A DNA stretch of 64,000 bases, from positions 124,001 through 188,000 of the forward strand of contig DEWY01000013.1 of NCBI GenBank assembly GCA_002363865.1, read 5' to 3'. This document shows, in pieces, positions 7,916-17,785 of the stretch. This DNA is from Caulobacteraceae bacterium UBA3198. Lineage in GTDB: Bacteria; Pseudomonadota; Alphaproteobacteria; Caulobacterales; Caulobacteraceae. The notes under the pieces were generated by a model. That model was not told the DNA's origin, ran no database searches, and was given only the letters and a program-made list of their open reading frames with translations. Made by a program: the position numbers and the translations under genes. Within the stretch, counting starts at the first letter, position 1. Every line of letters begins with the position of its first letter.

Positions 7916-10161
7916 GTTCGGTCAAGGATTGGGCGGCGCCGACCCCCATCAGCGAAAACCGCAGCGGTCTGATCGGCAAGGGCGTCGATCGCTATGAGGG
8001 CCGCCTGAAGGTCACGGGATCTGCGCCCTTCGCCTATGAGGTCGAGGCGCCCTCGCCGCCGGCCTATGGGGTGCTGATCGCCTCGCCGGTCGCCAAGGGA
8101 ATGGTGGTTTCGGCCGACATCTCCGCGGCCCAGGCCGCGCCGGGGGTCCGCCTGGTCTGGACGCCGCATAATGTGCCGGCCCAGGGCGAGCGCGGGGCGA
8201 AGATCAATCCCCGTAGCCAGCGGGGATCGAACCCGGCCCTGGCGCCGCGGATCGAACACTTCGGCCAGCATGTGGGCTTCGTCGTCGCCGACACCCTGGA
8301 AAACGCCAAGGCCGCCGCGGCCCTGGTGCGCTTCACCTACGAGGAAGCCCCCGCCGACCTGATCTTCGAGGACAACCTCGCCAAGGCCGACCAGCCCGAG
8401 GGCGAGGAGGATATGCGGGTGGGCGACTTTGAGGCCGCCTTCGCCGGCGCCCCCGTGCGCCTGGACGAGACCTATGTCAGCCCGCTGCAGAACCACGCCC
8501 AGATGGAGCCCTGCGCCACCACCGCCTGGTGGGACGGCGACAACGTCACGGTCCACACCTCGATCCAGATGGTGAAGGGCGGCCAGCACACCCTGGCGGA
8601 GACCCTGATGATCCCCTCGACCCAGGTCCGCCTGGTGACCCGCTATATCGGCGGCGGTTTCGGCGGCAAGGGGCAGGCCTATGACGACCTGACGCTGGCG
8701 GCCCTGGCCGCCCGCGAGCTCGGCCAGCCGGTCAAGGTCGCCTACACCCGCCAGCAGATGTTCCAGGCCACCATCCATCGGCCGGCCGTGCACATGCGCG
8801 TTCGTCTGGGCGCCCAGGCCGACGGCCGCCTCGACGCCTTCGCCCTGGAGGCGGTGACCCACTGCCGCCGGGAGACGCCGTTTACGGAGCACGCGGCCAA
8901 CTTCGCCCGCAGCCTCTATGCGGCGCCGAACCGGCTGACCGGCCACCGGCTGGTCAAGCTCGACATCCCTGCCGCCGGTCCCATGCGGGCGCCGGGCGAG
9001 GCCTCCGGCATGCTGAGCCTGGAATGCGCCATGGACGAACTGGCCGAGCAGCTCGGCCTCGACCCCATCGAGCTGCGGCTGCGCAACGAGCCGGAGACCG
9101 ACCCCGAAACCGGCAAACCCTTCAGCACCCGCCAGCTGGTCCGCTGCATGACCGAGGGCGCCCAGCGGTTCGGCTGGGACCGCCGCAATCCCAAGCCCGG
9201 CCAGGTCCGCGACGGCCGCTGGCTGGTGGGGCTTGGCATGGCCGCCGCCATCCGCGGCAACTTCCTGCTGCCGGCCAAGGCGGGCGTGCGGATCGACACC
9301 GACGGAACCATCACCCTGCGCCAGGGCATGACCGACATCGGCACCGGCACCTACACGATCCTGGCGCAGATCACCGCCGAGACGCTTGGCGTGCCGCTCG
9401 CCCAGGTGAAGGTGGAACTGGGGGATTCAGACTTCCCGCCGGCGCCGGGCTCCGGCGGTCAGTTCGGCGCCGCCACGGCGGGGTCTGCGGCCTTCGCCGC
9501 CGGCATGAACCTGCGCAAGGCCCTGGCCGAATTGGCCATCGGCGATCCCAATTCGCCCCTCTATGGCGATGATCCCGAGCTCGTCACCTTCGGCGGCGGC
9601 AATATCGCCGTCGACAACCGCGCCGAGCCCCTGGAGCGTCTGGTGGCCCGGGCTGCGCCCGACGGCGTCTATGTGGAGGGCTCGATCACGCCCGCCGCCG
9701 ATGCGCGGGACTATTCCCAGCACACCTATGGCGCCCATTTCGCCGAGGTGGGCGTGGATCCCGACACGGGCGAGGTTCGCCTGCGTCGCATGTTCGGGGT
9801 GTTCGCCGCCGGACGCATCCTCAACGCCAAGACCGCCATGAGCCAGATCACCGGCGGCATGATCTGGGGCGTCGGCACGGCCCTGCACGAGTACAATGAG
9901 GTCGATCCCCGCTACGGCTCGTTCATCGCCCAGGACCTGGCCGGCTATCATGTGCCGGCCCATGCCGACATCGCCGATCTCTCGGCCATGTTCCTCGACG
10001 AGGTGGACGACAAGGCCAATCCCATGGGGATCAAGGGGGTGGGTGAACTGGGCATCGCTGGCGCCGGCGCAGCGATCGCAAATGCGGTCTACAACGCCTG
10101 CGGCGCGCGGATCCGGGACTATCCCCTGACGCCGGAGAAGGTGCTCGCCGCCCTGCCATAG
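7912..10161 (+). CDS. Aldehyde oxidoreductase molybdopterin-binding subunit (PaoC-like)
   Basis: This is the catalytic large subunit (749 aa) of the three-part molybdenum hydroxylase, which would oxidise aldehydes or N-heterocycles with water and pass electrons through the FeS and FAD subunits. It shows the N-terminal hammerhead domain ([23 protein letters not shown]) and the cofactor motif [15 protein letters not shown]. The C-terminal [12 protein letters not shown] contains the conserved active-site Glu, about residue 712. The gene is complete and ends 16 bases before a convergent response-regulator gene. No XdhC/PaoD-type maturation gene is in the window, so that factor must be encoded elsewhere. 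The exact substrate cannot be read from sequence. Confidence 0.92.
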   Translation: MSSVKDWAAPTPISENRSGLIGKGVDRYEGRLKVTGSAPFAYEVEAPSPPAYGVLIASPVAKGMVVSADISAAQAAPGVRLVWTPHNVPAQGERGAKINPRSQRGSNPALAPRIEHFGQHVGFVVADTLENAKAAAALVRFTYEEAPADLIFEDNLAKADQPEGEEDMRVGDFEAAFAGAPVRLDETYVSPLQNHAQMEPCATTAWWDGDNVTVHTSIQMVKGGQHTLAETLMIPSTQVRLVTRYIGGGFGGKGQAYDDLTLAALAARELGQPVKVAYTRQQMFQATIHRPAVHMRVRLGAQADGRLDAFALEAVTHCRRETPFTEHAANFARSLYAAPNRLTGHRLVKLDIPAAGPMRAPGEASGMLSLECAMDELAEQLGLDPIELRLRNEPETDPETGKPFSTRQLVRCMTEGAQRFGWDRRNPKPGQVRDGRWLVGLGMAAAIRGNFLLPAKAGVRIDTDGTITLRQGMTDIGTGTYTILAQITAETLGVPLAQVKVELGDSDFPPAPGSGGQFGAATAGSAAFAAGMNLRKALAELAIGDPNSPLYGDDPELVTFGGGNIAVDNRAEPLERLVARAAPDGVYVEGSITPAADARDYSQHTYGAHFAEVGVDPDTGEVRLRRMFGVFAAGRILNAKTAMSQITGGMIWGVGTALHEYNEVDPRYGSFIAQDLAGYHVPAHADIADLSAMFLDEVDDKANPMGIKGVGELGIAGAGAAIANAVYNACGARIRDYPLTPEKVLAALP

Positions 10162-10176
10162 GGCGGCGAAGGGGCC

Positions 10177-10551
10177 TCAGACCCGGGCGTGGAGTTCGCC
10201 GAGCACCCGGGCGAGGTCGCTTTCGCGGAAGGGCTTCTGGAGCACCGGGGCGCCCTTGTCGACGTCGCGCAGGCCGGCGTCGCCATAGCCGGTGGCGAAG
10301 GCGAAGGGCGCGCCCTTGGCCCGCAGGATGTCAGCCAGGGGAAAGATCGGCTGACCGCCCAGATTGACGTCCAGCACCGCGCAGTCGATCTCGTGGCTTT
10401 CCACCAGGGTGATGGCCTCTTCCAGCCGTGAGGCCGGGCCGACGACCTTGCAGCCCAGGTCGCTCAGCATGTCCTCGATGAGCATCGAGACCATCATCTC
10501 ATCCTCAACGACAAGGACCCGCAGGCCAGCGAGCTTGGCGAGATCAGTCAT
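10177..10551 (-). CDS. Single-domain response regulator (CheY-like, orphan)
   Basis: This is a 124-aa protein made only of a receiver domain. The acidic pair Glu16/Asp17 (VVEDEM), phosphoacceptor Asp61 (AVLDVNLGG), the FATGYG segment at 85-90 and Lys106 (LQKPF) are all in place. The FATGYG stretch resembles receivers that work with HWE-type histidine kinases in Alphaproteobacteria, and two such kinases are in this window (13905 and 38489). There is no output domain, so it probably acts in a phosphorelay or by protein binding. I chose ATG at 10549-10551; the open frame continues 21 codons upstream without family similarity. The 225-base gap upstream contains a small hairpin at 10616-10630 and no gene that I can support. 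Confidence 0.87.
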   Translation of the reverse strand: MTDLAKLAGLRVLVVEDEMMVSMLIEDMLSDLGCKVVGPASRLEEAITLVESHEIDCAVLDVNLGGQPIFPLADILRAKGAPFAFATGYGDAGLRDVDKGAPVLQKPFRESDLARVLGELHARV

Positions 10552-10776
10552 ATTAAGGCTCCAGGTCGCCAAAGAGCGGTGGGGGAGGTTGCCGCAAAGC
10601 CCCGGCAAAGGCAAAGGCGAAGGCTTCGCCTGCGTGCGCCCTTGCTACGGACAGACTTTACGTGCGGTGCGCTCGCTCTGACCATGTCGCGTACGGCCTC
10701 CGCACCAGCTTCACAGGAAGTAACGCCGCCGCATGGTGACGGTTCCCCGCGCGCAGGGACGCGCCGACGAAGGCCA

Positions 10777-12066
10777 TCACTCCTCGACGGGAGCTTCGAT
10801 AGGCGGTGAGACCCGCAAGGCGGTGATCTGGTTGCGCTCGCGCCGAACGATCTGGAACCGGTGGCGATGGAAGATGAAGGTCTGGCCCACCCGCGGGATG
10901 GTCTGGGCCTCGTGGATCACCAGGCCCGCGACCGTCACGGCGTCCTCGTCGGGCAGTTCCCAGTCCATGGCGCGGTTGAGGTCGCGGATGGGCACCGAGC
11001 CGTCGACGCTCACCGAGCCGTCGGGCTGGGGCCGGACGCCTGGGACAGCCACATCATGCTCGTCCTCGATCTCGCCGACGATCTCCTCAAGGATATCCTC
11101 CAGGGTGATCAGCCCCTTCAGGCCGCCGTACTCGTCCACTACCAGGGCGAAGTGGGTGTGGCGTTTGAGGAAGGCGTTAAGCTGGTCCTTGAGGTTGGTG
11201 GTGTCGGGGATGAACCAGGGCTCCCGCAGGATGGCCTGCAGGTCCAGCCGACCCATGTCGCCGTCTGACTCGGCCAGCGCCCTCAGCAGATCCTTGGCGT
11301 GCAGGAAGCCGACAATGTCCTCCGGATCATCGCGATAGACCGGCATGCGGGTATGGGCGCTGCCGAGCACCGCGGCGACGAACTCGCGCACCGGCAGGCT
11401 GATATCGATCATGGAGATCGATTTCCGGTGGACCATCACCTGGCCCACATCCATGTCCGCGAGGTCGAGAACGCCCCCCAGCATCAGCCGGTCGCGGTTC
11501 TCCACCAGGCCTTCTGAGTGGTGGTATTCCACCGCCCCGCGGATCTCCTCATGAGCCGCGAGGACGTCGGTTTCCATATCGAGCTTGATGCCAAAGGGGC
11601 GCAGGGTCAGCCGCACCACCCATTGGGCGCTGTTGGCCAGGGGGCCGAAGATCTTGACCACCCAGGTCGCGGGCCACGACAGGATGCGGGCGGCCTTGTC
11701 CGGCTGGGCGATGGCCAGGGTCTTGGGCAGGATCTCGGCGAAGATCACCACCAGGGTGGTCATCATCACCGTGGCGATGAGCGGACCGGTGGGGCCGGGG
11801 ATCGCCGCCGTCAGCACGGTGGTGGCCAGGGCCGAGGCCCCGATATTGATGGCGTTGTTGGAGAGCAGGATCGCGCCGATCAGCTTCTCCTGGTTGTTGA
11901 TCAGGCGGTTGACCCGGGCGGCCGCCTTGTCGCCGTCCCGCTCCAGCCTGTGCATGCGGCTGCGGCTGGCCGCGGTCATGGCGGTCTCGGTGCCCGAGAT
12001 CAGGGCCGAGCAGAACAGCAGGACCAGGATGGCGGGGGCCAGGCCGATGAGGATGGCTGTGATCAT
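10777..12066 (-). CDS. CorC/HlyC-family membrane protein (DUF21-CBS-CorC)
   Basis: This is a 429-aa inner-membrane protein of the CNNM/CorC family, linked to magnesium or cobalt efflux and, in annotation, to hemolysin. The N-terminal DUF21 domain has about four membrane segments (residues 1-25, 60-85, 90-110, 120-145). The core has two CBS domains (around [22 protein letters not shown] and [31 protein letters not shown]). The C-terminal CorC_HlyC domain ends the protein. ATGA overlaps the aroB stop, so it is co-transcribed with aroK-aroB, a grouping also known from Caulobacter. A paralogue of the same architecture lies at 55023. The transported ion is inferred from the family only. Confidence 0.9.
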   Translation of the reverse strand: MITAILIGLAPAILVLLFCSALISGTETAMTAASRSRMHRLERDGDKAAARVNRLINNQEKLIGAILLSNNAINIGASALATTVLTAAIPGPTGPLIATVMMTTLVVIFAEILPKTLAIAQPDKAARILSWPATWVVKIFGPLANSAQWVVRLTLRPFGIKLDMETDVLAAHEEIRGAVEYHHSEGLVENRDRLMLGGVLDLADMDVGQVMVHRKSISMIDISLPVREFVAAVLGSAHTRMPVYRDDPEDIVGFLHAKDLLRALAESDGDMGRLDLQAILREPWFIPDTTNLKDQLNAFLKRHTHFALVVDEYGGLKGLITLEDILEEIVGEIEDEHDVAVPGVRPQPDGSVSVDGSVPIRDLNRAMDWELPDEDAVTVAGLVIHEAQTIPRVGQTFIFHRHRFQIVRRERNQITALRVSPPIEAPVEE

Positions 12067-13190
12067 GCCGTCGCGCCCGTCGAGCGGGCGCCCTCCGCGA
12101 TGAGAAACTGCAGGACGGACTCAGGATCGACGTCCCGGGCGACGAAGGCCTCTCCCAGGGCGCGATTGAGGATGAAGGTCAGCCGGCCGCCCTCGGCCTT
12201 CTTGTCCTGGCCCATGTGCGCCAGGAGCTTCTCGCTGTCGAACGGGTGGCCGGGCAGGGCGTCCATGCGCACCGGCAGGCCCACCGCGGCGATGGCGGCT
12301 TCAGCCCGAACAGCGTCCTGGCCTGCGCACAGGCCCTGGCTGGCGGAGAACCGAAAGGCCTGGGCCATGCCGATGGCCACGGCTTCACCATGCAGCAGGT
12401 CCTCGCCATAGCCGCATTCGGCCTCCAGGGCGTGGCCGAAGGTGTGGCCGAGATTGAGCAGGGCCCGGCGGCCGGCCTCCCGTTCGTCCTGCGCCACGAT
12501 TTCCGCCTTCATCTCCACCGAGCGTCGCACGGCCAGGGCCAGGTCGTCGGGCGCCAGGGCTGTGACCTGGCCGCCATGGGCTTCCAGCCAGGCGAAGAAG
12601 TCGAGGTCGCCTAGCAGGCCGTACTTGATGATCTCGGCGTAGCCCGCCCGGATTTCCCGCGCCGGCAAGGTCGAGAGCACGTCCAGGTCGGCCAGCACCA
12701 GCCGGGGCTGATGAAAGGCGCCGATCAGGTTCTTGCCCCGGGACGTGTCGATGGCGGTCTTGCCGCCCACCGAGGAGTCCACCTGCGCGAGCAGGGTGGT
12801 CGGGATCTGCACGAAGTCGATACCGCGCTTATAGATCGCCGCGGCGAATCCGGCGAGGTCGCCCACCACGCCGCCGCCGAAGGCGATGATCAGATCGCCG
12901 CGGTCCAGCTCCAGGGCCAGCAGATCGTCGCTGACCCGGGCCAGCATGTCAAAGCTCTTGGAGCCTTCGCCGGCGGGAACCAGCACCGGCGTCGCGCTGA
13001 TCCCCTCGGCCGAAAGCGCCCCAGTCAGGGCTGCGCCGTGCAGGCGCCAGACGGTCTCGTCGCTGATGATCGCGGTCCGCCCCCGCTTGAGAAGCGGGCG
13101 GATATGCTGACCGGCCTGGGCCAGCAGGCCTGTTCCGATGCGCACCTCATAGGCGCGATCGCCGAGGCCGACGGTGACGGTCTGGATCAT
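12063..13190 (-). CDS. aroB: 3-dehydroquinate synthase
   Basis: This is the second enzyme of the shikimate pathway. It converts DAHP to 3-dehydroquinate in the cytoplasm, using NAD+ and a divalent metal (375 aa). Recognisable are the NAD-binding segment [17 protein letters not shown], the [19 protein letters not shown] substrate loop, NLIGAFHQP, and the metal ligand His in [12 protein letters not shown]. It overlaps aroK upstream and the CorC-like gene downstream by four bases each, forming a tight aroK-aroB-corC operon. Length and motifs are those of the family. Confidence 0.97.
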   Translation of the reverse strand: MIQTVTVGLGDRAYEVRIGTGLLAQAGQHIRPLLKRGRTAIISDETVWRLHGAALTGALSAEGISATPVLVPAGEGSKSFDMLARVSDDLLALELDRGDLIIAFGGGVVGDLAGFAAAIYKRGIDFVQIPTTLLAQVDSSVGGKTAIDTSRGKNLIGAFHQPRLVLADLDVLSTLPAREIRAGYAEIIKYGLLGDLDFFAWLEAHGGQVTALAPDDLALAVRRSVEMKAEIVAQDEREAGRRALLNLGHTFGHALEAECGYGEDLLHGEAVAIGMAQAFRFSASQGLCAGQDAVRAEAAIAAVGLPVRMDALPGHPFDSEKLLAHMGQDKKAEGGRLTFILNRALGEAFVARDVDPESVLQFLIAEGARSTGATA

Positions 13191-13735
13191 GCGCCTTCCT
13201 CGGAGAGATATTGCGTCAGGGCGTCGATGACCTGGGCGACGGTCACGTGGTGGGCCGTGTCGCCGGTGTCCACCACCACGTGAGCCTGAGCGTAGACGGG
13301 ATAGCGCTGCTCCGCCTGAGCCTTGAGCACGGTCAGGGGATCTGAGTCTTTCAGCAGCGGGCGCGTGTCCTTGCGCCCAACCCGTCTGGCCAGAAGCTCC
13401 AGGTCGGCGCGTAGCCAGACCACAAGCGCCTTGGACGTCAGCAGCGCGCGGGTCTCATCGTTCATGAAGGCGCCGCCGCCGGTGGCCAGCACATGGGGCG
13501 GCTCGTCGAGCAGGCGCTGGATCACCCGGCGCTCGCCGTCGCGGAAGGCGGCCTCGCCCAGTTCAGAGAAGATTTCGGTGATGGCGCGCCCGGCGGCGGC
13601 CTCCACCTCGGAGTCGGCGTCGCGAAAGGGAAGCTCCAGCGCATTGGCCAGTCTGCGGCCGACGCTCGACTTGCCGACGCCCATCAGGCCCACCAGGGCG
13701 ATGGTGCGATGGCGGAGGGGTTCGTATCGATCCAT
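13187..13735 (-). CDS. aroK: Shikimate kinase
   Basis: This enzyme phosphorylates shikimate to shikimate 3-phosphate with ATP, the fifth step of aromatic amino acid synthesis (182 aa). The P-loop [15 protein letters not shown] is near residues 14-28. It is followed by [13 protein letters not shown] with the substrate-binding Asp, the GGGAFMND segment and the lid Arg stretch [11 protein letters not shown]. The ATG at 13733-13735 was chosen because the P-loop then sits at the usual distance from the N terminus; the open frame extends 32 codons further without similarity. It is first gene of the aroK-aroB-corC operon. The 169-base gap to the divergent histidine kinase holds its promoter. Confidence 0.95.
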   Translation of the reverse strand: MDRYEPLRHRTIALVGLMGVGKSSVGRRLANALELPFRDADSEVEAAAGRAITEIFSELGEAAFRDGERRVIQRLLDEPPHVLATGGGAFMNDETRALLTSKALVVWLRADLELLARRVGRKDTRPLLKDSDPLTVLKAQAEQRYPVYAQAHVVVDTGDTAHHVTVAQVIDALTQYLSEEGA

Positions 13736-13904
13736 GAGGCGCAAGGCTTTACACGAGCCGCGGCGCCTGCGCCAACCGCCGCGGCCCGGAGGCGCCCGGC
13801 CAGGCGTCGTTTCACCGGTTGCGCGGATCAACAGCCTTGGCCGGAGACTATTGGAGCCTCTGGCGCGTTGAACCCGCAGTTAGCAACACAGGGGCGCCTT
13901 CGCC

Positions 13905-14906
13905 TTGATCGACCCGGATTTGGCCTACCTTATTGTGCAGAACGCCCGCGACTATGCCGTCTTCACCCTGGAGCCAGACGGCCGCATCGCGGCCTGGTCT
14001 CCGGGCGCGCAGACCATCTTCGGCTACAGTCCTGACGAGGCCATTGGCATGTCGTTCGCCGAGCTCTTCATGGCGCCGGACATTGAGGCCGGAACGCCTG
14101 AGGCCGAGATGGCCAAGGCCTATCGCGACGGTCGCGCCGAAGACACCCGATGGCATGTGCGGCAGAACGGTCAGCGGTTCTGGGCCAATGGGGTGACCAT
14201 GACGCTCGGCGATCGGCCACAGCTGATCAAGTTCCTGCGGGACGAGACCGCGGCCAAGCTGGCTGAGGACCAGCGGATTCTGCTGCTGAACGAACTCAAC
14301 CACCGGATCAAGAACACCCTCGCTACGGTCCAGTCGATTGTCGATCACACCCTGCGCGCCGCCGATGTCAGCGCGAGCACCCGCAACGTCCTGACCGAAC
14401 GGCTGATCGCGCTCGCCCAGGCGCACAATGTCCTGGTGGCCGAAAGCTGGGCCGGCGCCGATCTCGGGGCCATTGTCGAGCGCGCCCTCGCGCCGCATGA
14501 CACGTCCGGCCTGGGCCGGTTCCGCATCGAGGGGCCGCGAGTCTTTCTCAGCCCTCAGCAGGCGGTCTCCCTCTCGCTGGTGCTGCACGAGCTGACGACC
14601 AACGCCATCAAGTACGGCGCCCTGTCGACAGTGGACGGGCAGGTCTCCATCTCCTGGAACCTGGCCCATGACGTGGCTGGCGCGCGCACCATGACCCTCC
14701 TCTGGCGGGAGACGGGCGGCCCGCCGGTGGCGCCCCCGGATGGTCGCGAAGGATTTGGCCTGCGCCTGATCGCCCGCAGTTTCGGCCAGGACGGCGACGG
14801 CCTCACCCGCATCGAGCACCGGCCCGAGGGCCTGGTCTGCACCGTCAATGTCCCCCTGGCCGAAGGCGAGAGCGCCCAGATCCTCAACCTGGTGGAAGGC
14901 GCCTAG
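13905..14906 (+). CDS. PAS-domain HWE-family sensor histidine kinase
   Basis: This is a 333-aa soluble sensor kinase. Residues 5-115 form a PAS domain (DYAVFTLEPDGRIAAWSPGAQTIFGYSPDEAIGMSF), which may bind a flavin, heme or other ligand. A kinase core of the HWE/HisKA_2 type follows: His133 in LLNELNHRIKNTLATVQSI is the phosphorylation site, HELTTNAIKYGAL is the N-box, and LLWRETGG carries the W-x-E hallmark that names the family. There are no membrane segments, so the input is cytoplasmic. Translation seems to start at TTG 13905, with AGGGG about nine bases upstream. No cognate regulator is adjacent; the lone receiver at 10177 is a candidate partner by inference only. Confidence 0.88.
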   Translation: MIDPDLAYLIVQNARDYAVFTLEPDGRIAAWSPGAQTIFGYSPDEAIGMSFAELFMAPDIEAGTPEAEMAKAYRDGRAEDTRWHVRQNGQRFWANGVTMTLGDRPQLIKFLRDETAAKLAEDQRILLLNELNHRIKNTLATVQSIVDHTLRAADVSASTRNVLTERLIALAQAHNVLVAESWAGADLGAIVERALAPHDTSGLGRFRIEGPRVFLSPQQAVSLSLVLHELTTNAIKYGALSTVDGQVSISWNLAHDVAGARTMTLLWRETGGPPVAPPDGREGFGLRLIARSFGQDGDGLTRIEHRPEGLVCTVNVPLAEGESAQILNLVEGA

Positions 14907-14907
14907 C

Positions 14908-16353
14908 TCAGCGCTTGACCGCCCCCTTGAGATAGCCTGCGATGGCCGGGCCGTAGGGCGGCCGCATCCGCTGAAGGGGCCCGATGTCCTTTTTCAACTG
15001 GCTGTAGACCGACTTGCGATGGCTGAATTCCTTGAAGCCGTCATGGCCGTGATAGGAGCCCATCCCCGAGGGCCCGACGCCGCCGAAGGGCAACTCTTCC
15101 TGGGCCACATGGAAGATCACGTCATTGACGGTCGCTCCGCCCGACGTGGTCTGGGTCAGCACCTTTTCCTTCTCGGCCTCGTCAGAGCCGAACCAGTAGA
15201 GGGCCAGGGGCCGCTCGCGGCTGTTCACAAAATCGATGGCCGCCTGGGTCCCGCGATAGGTCTTCACCGGCAGGACGGGTCCAAAGATCTCTTCCTGCAT
15301 CACCGTCATGTCGTCGGTGGGGTTGAGGATCAGGGTCGGCGGAATCTTGCGATAGGGCTGCTGGCTGAAGTCCTCGCCGGCCGGATTGAGCTCGACCACC
15401 TCGGCGCCCTTGGCCCGGGCGTCCTCAATATAGCCGGTGATCCGCTCATAGTGGTTCTGGGCGATGATGGCGGTGTAGTCGGGATTGTCCTTCAGCGTCG
15501 GGAACATGCGCGCCACTGCGCCCCGGGCCTCCTCGACGAAGGCGCCCACCTGGCCCTCCGGCGCCAGAACATAGTCAGGCGCCAGGCAGATCTGACCGGC
15601 GTTGAGCGTCTTGCCCGCCATAATCCGGGCCGCCGCCAGGCCCATATCGGCGCCCTCGGACAGGATGACCGGGCTTTTGCCCCCAAGCTCCAGGGTCAGC
15701 GGCACCAGATTGTCGGCCGCCGCCCGCATCACGTGGCGGGCCACCGCCGTGCCGCCCGTATAGATCAGGTGGTCGAAGGCGAGACCCGAGAAGGCGCGGC
15801 CGACATCGGGGCCGCCGGTGAAGACGGCGATCTCGTCTTCGCTGAAGGCCTTGGCGAACATGGCCTTCATCAGCTCAGACGTTTTCGGGGTGAACTCCGA
15901 GGGCTTGATCATCGCCCGGTTGCCCGCCGCCAGGATGCCGGCCAGGGGCCCGAAGGTCAGGTTGACCGGAAAGTTCCACGGGCTGATCACGCCGACCACG
16001 CCCTTGGGCTGGAACTGCAGCTGCGCCTTGGCGCCGAACAGGCCGAGGATGGCCGGGGTCGTCTTGCGCTTCTCCGGCGCCATCCATTTCCGCAGATGGG
16101 TCTTGGCGTGTTTCAGCGGCCCGATGGAGGCGGCGATGTCGGTCAGGCCGGTGACCGCCTTTGAGCGGGAGCCAAAGTCCTCGTTGATCGCGTCGGCGAT
16201 CTCATCGGCGTGGTCGACCAGCAGGTCGATGCAGCGATCCAGTCGCGCCAGCCTCAGCTGCTCGGAGGGCGGTCCCTCAGCCAGTTGGGCGGCCTTCTGC
16301 CGCTCGAGGATACGCTGCATGTCGTCACGGGTGGGCTCGACGGACGTGGTCAT
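14908..16353 (-). CDS. calB: Coniferyl aldehyde dehydrogenase
   Basis: This is an NAD(P)+-dependent aldehyde dehydrogenase (481 aa) closest to the coniferyl-aldehyde branch, which oxidises the lignin-derived aldehyde to ferulate. Motifs in order: the Rossmann entry VVGVISPWNFPVNLTFGPLAGILAAGNRAMIKPSE, the catalytic Glu in LTLELGGKSPVI, and the nucleophile Cys in LNAGQICLAPDYVLAP. The C terminus has QEELPFGGVGPSGMGSYHGHDGFKEFSHRKS, the hallmark of this subgroup. It ends two bases after the convergent histidine kinase stop. A 112-base gap separates it from the divergent gene at 16466 and should hold both promoters. Substrate choice is inferred from subgroup similarity. Confidence 0.85.
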   Translation of the reverse strand: MTTSVEPTRDDMQRILERQKAAQLAEGPPSEQLRLARLDRCIDLLVDHADEIADAINEDFGSRSKAVTGLTDIAASIGPLKHAKTHLRKWMAPEKRKTTPAILGLFGAKAQLQFQPKGVVGVISPWNFPVNLTFGPLAGILAAGNRAMIKPSEFTPKTSELMKAMFAKAFSEDEIAVFTGGPDVGRAFSGLAFDHLIYTGGTAVARHVMRAAADNLVPLTLELGGKSPVILSEGADMGLAAARIMAGKTLNAGQICLAPDYVLAPEGQVGAFVEEARGAVARMFPTLKDNPDYTAIIAQNHYERITGYIEDARAKGAEVVELNPAGEDFSQQPYRKIPPTLILNPTDDMTVMQEEIFGPVLPVKTYRGTQAAIDFVNSRERPLALYWFGSDEAEKEKVLTQTTSGGATVNDVIFHVAQEELPFGGVGPSGMGSYHGHDGFKEFSHRKSVYSQLKKDIGPLQRMRPPYGPAIAGYLKGAVKR

Positions 16354-16465
16354 TGGGGCCTCGCATCTGAGTTTGGAACCAGTGAAGCTCGGTTTACCTC
16401 GGGGCTGTCATGTAAAATCCGCAAGGGGGGCATGACGGCTGCTCAAGCCAGTCTAAGGTGAGCCC

Positions 16466-17785
16466 ATGCTGAAGTTCAGATCCCCCGTTCTCGCCGGCCT
16501 GGCGCTCGTGGCCTTGGCCCTCCCCGGGCCGGCCCCCGGCCAGACCGTGGAAAGCGCCCTGTTGCCGGCGCCTGACCTGTTCTCCGGCGCCGGGCGGGAC
16601 ACCGGCCTGGGACCGGAACTCTGGAACGGCGCCTCGGCGACCACGGCGCGGACGGTCCTGCCTCTGCTGGCGCAGAAACCCCTGTCGCCCGCCGCCTCGG
16701 CGCTTGCCCGCGCGGTGCTGGCCACCGGCGCCCGGGGACCCGAGGGGGCTGGGGACGATCCGGCCCTGGCCGCGGCCCGGGCCCAGGCCCTGATCGTCCT
16801 GGGGGAGGCCGGTTCGGCCCAGGCGGTGCTCCGCCGGACGGGTGGGCTCGACCGCAACAGCGCCCTGTCCCAGGTCGCCGCCGAAGCCGCCCTGCTGACC
16901 GGCGCCGACCAGGAGGCCTGCGACATCGCCCAGGCCCTCAGCGTCGATCGTGATCAGGTCTACTGGCTGCGGCTGCGGGCCTATTGTCAGGCCCGGGCCG
17001 GGGAGGCCGCCGCCCGACTGACCTATGATCTCGCCCAGGGGGTCGAGCGCGACGCCGTTTTCGCCCGGTTTATGGGGGCCAAGCTCGCCGGGGCCAGGGA
17101 TCCGGGCGAGGCCGCCCTGCGGGGCGGCCTGGATCTGGCCCTGTCCCGCAGCCTGGGCCTCGACCTGAGCGTCGCCGAGCCCGGCCCCGGCGTGGCCGCA
17201 GCCCTGGAGGGGCCGCCGCCGCCTGAGGCGCGCTGGCCGATGATCGCGGCCGAGGGGCCCGTATCCGCAGCCATGGCCGTGCTGGCTCAAGGCGACCTGG
17301 CCCTGGCCGAAGGGGTCCGCAGCGCCCTGGCGCAGGATGATGCTCCTCAGCCCGACGCCCTGGCTCTCGCCCTGCTGGACGCCCTGATCGCTGCGGCGTC
17401 CGGACGCCAGGACCGTCCCACCCTTGACCGGCTGGTCGAACGGGGCGGGGTCGGCGAGGCGCGCCATCGCCGCCGCGCCCAGGAGGCCGCCCTGATCCTG
17501 GCCGCCCTGGGGACCCCCTTCAGCCCGCAGGCCCGCGGGGAGTTCAGCGCCTTCAGCCTGCCCCCGGCCAAGGCGCCGGCGGCGCGGGCCTTCGCTATGG
17601 ACCAGGCCGCGAGCGCAGAACTGTCTGGCGAGACCGCCCTCCTGGCTCTCTGGACCAGCGCCGAGGCCGGGGCGAACGGACCGGCCGCGACCGATCGTGC
17701 GCGGATCATCGCGGCGCTGGCGAGGGCCGGGCTTGCCGATCACGCCCGGGCGTTTGCGGTCGAAGGCCTGCTGGCCCTGAGATGA
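16466..17785 (+). CDS. Secreted Ala-rich helical-repeat protein of unknown function
   Basis: I do not recognise this 439-aa protein beyond its general features. A signal peptide is likely (SPVLAGLALVALALPGPAPGQ, cleavage near residue 25). The rest is very Ala/Leu-rich and helical, resembling degenerate TPR-like repeats. Three Cys residues are visible (in EACDIAQAL, RAYCQARAG and none near the C terminus beyond these that I can use as a motif). It overlaps xerD by four bases (ATGA), so expression is coupled to the recombinase. A similar gene occupies this place in other Caulobacteraceae as far as I recall. A periplasmic scaffold role is a guess. Confidence 0.7.
   Translation: MLKFRSPVLAGLALVALALPGPAPGQTVESALLPAPDLFSGAGRDTGLGPELWNGASATTARTVLPLLAQKPLSPAASALARAVLATGARGPEGAGDDPALAAARAQALIVLGEAGSAQAVLRRTGGLDRNSALSQVAAEAALLTGADQEACDIAQALSVDRDQVYWLRLRAYCQARAGEAAARLTYDLAQGVERDAVFARFMGAKLAGARDPGEAALRGGLDLALSRSLGLDLSVAEPGPGVAAALEGPPPPEARWPMIAAEGPVSAAMAVLAQGDLALAEGVRSALAQDDAPQPDALALALLDALIAAASGRQDRPTLDRLVERGGVGEARHRRRAQEAALILAALGTPFSPQARGEFSAFSLPPAKAPAARAFAMDQAASAELSGETALLALWTSAEAGANGPAATDRARIIAALARAGLADHARAFAVEGLLALR

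Noticed and set aside
10616..10630. Small hairpin GGCGAAG-G-CTTCGCC as a possible regulatory RNA
   Set aside because: It is short and common in GC-rich DNA, and no transcript boundary or partner gene supports it.
13736..13831. Longer N terminus of shikimate kinase
   Set aside because: The added residues are Arg/Gly-rich without family similarity; ATG 13733-13735 puts the P-loop at its normal place.
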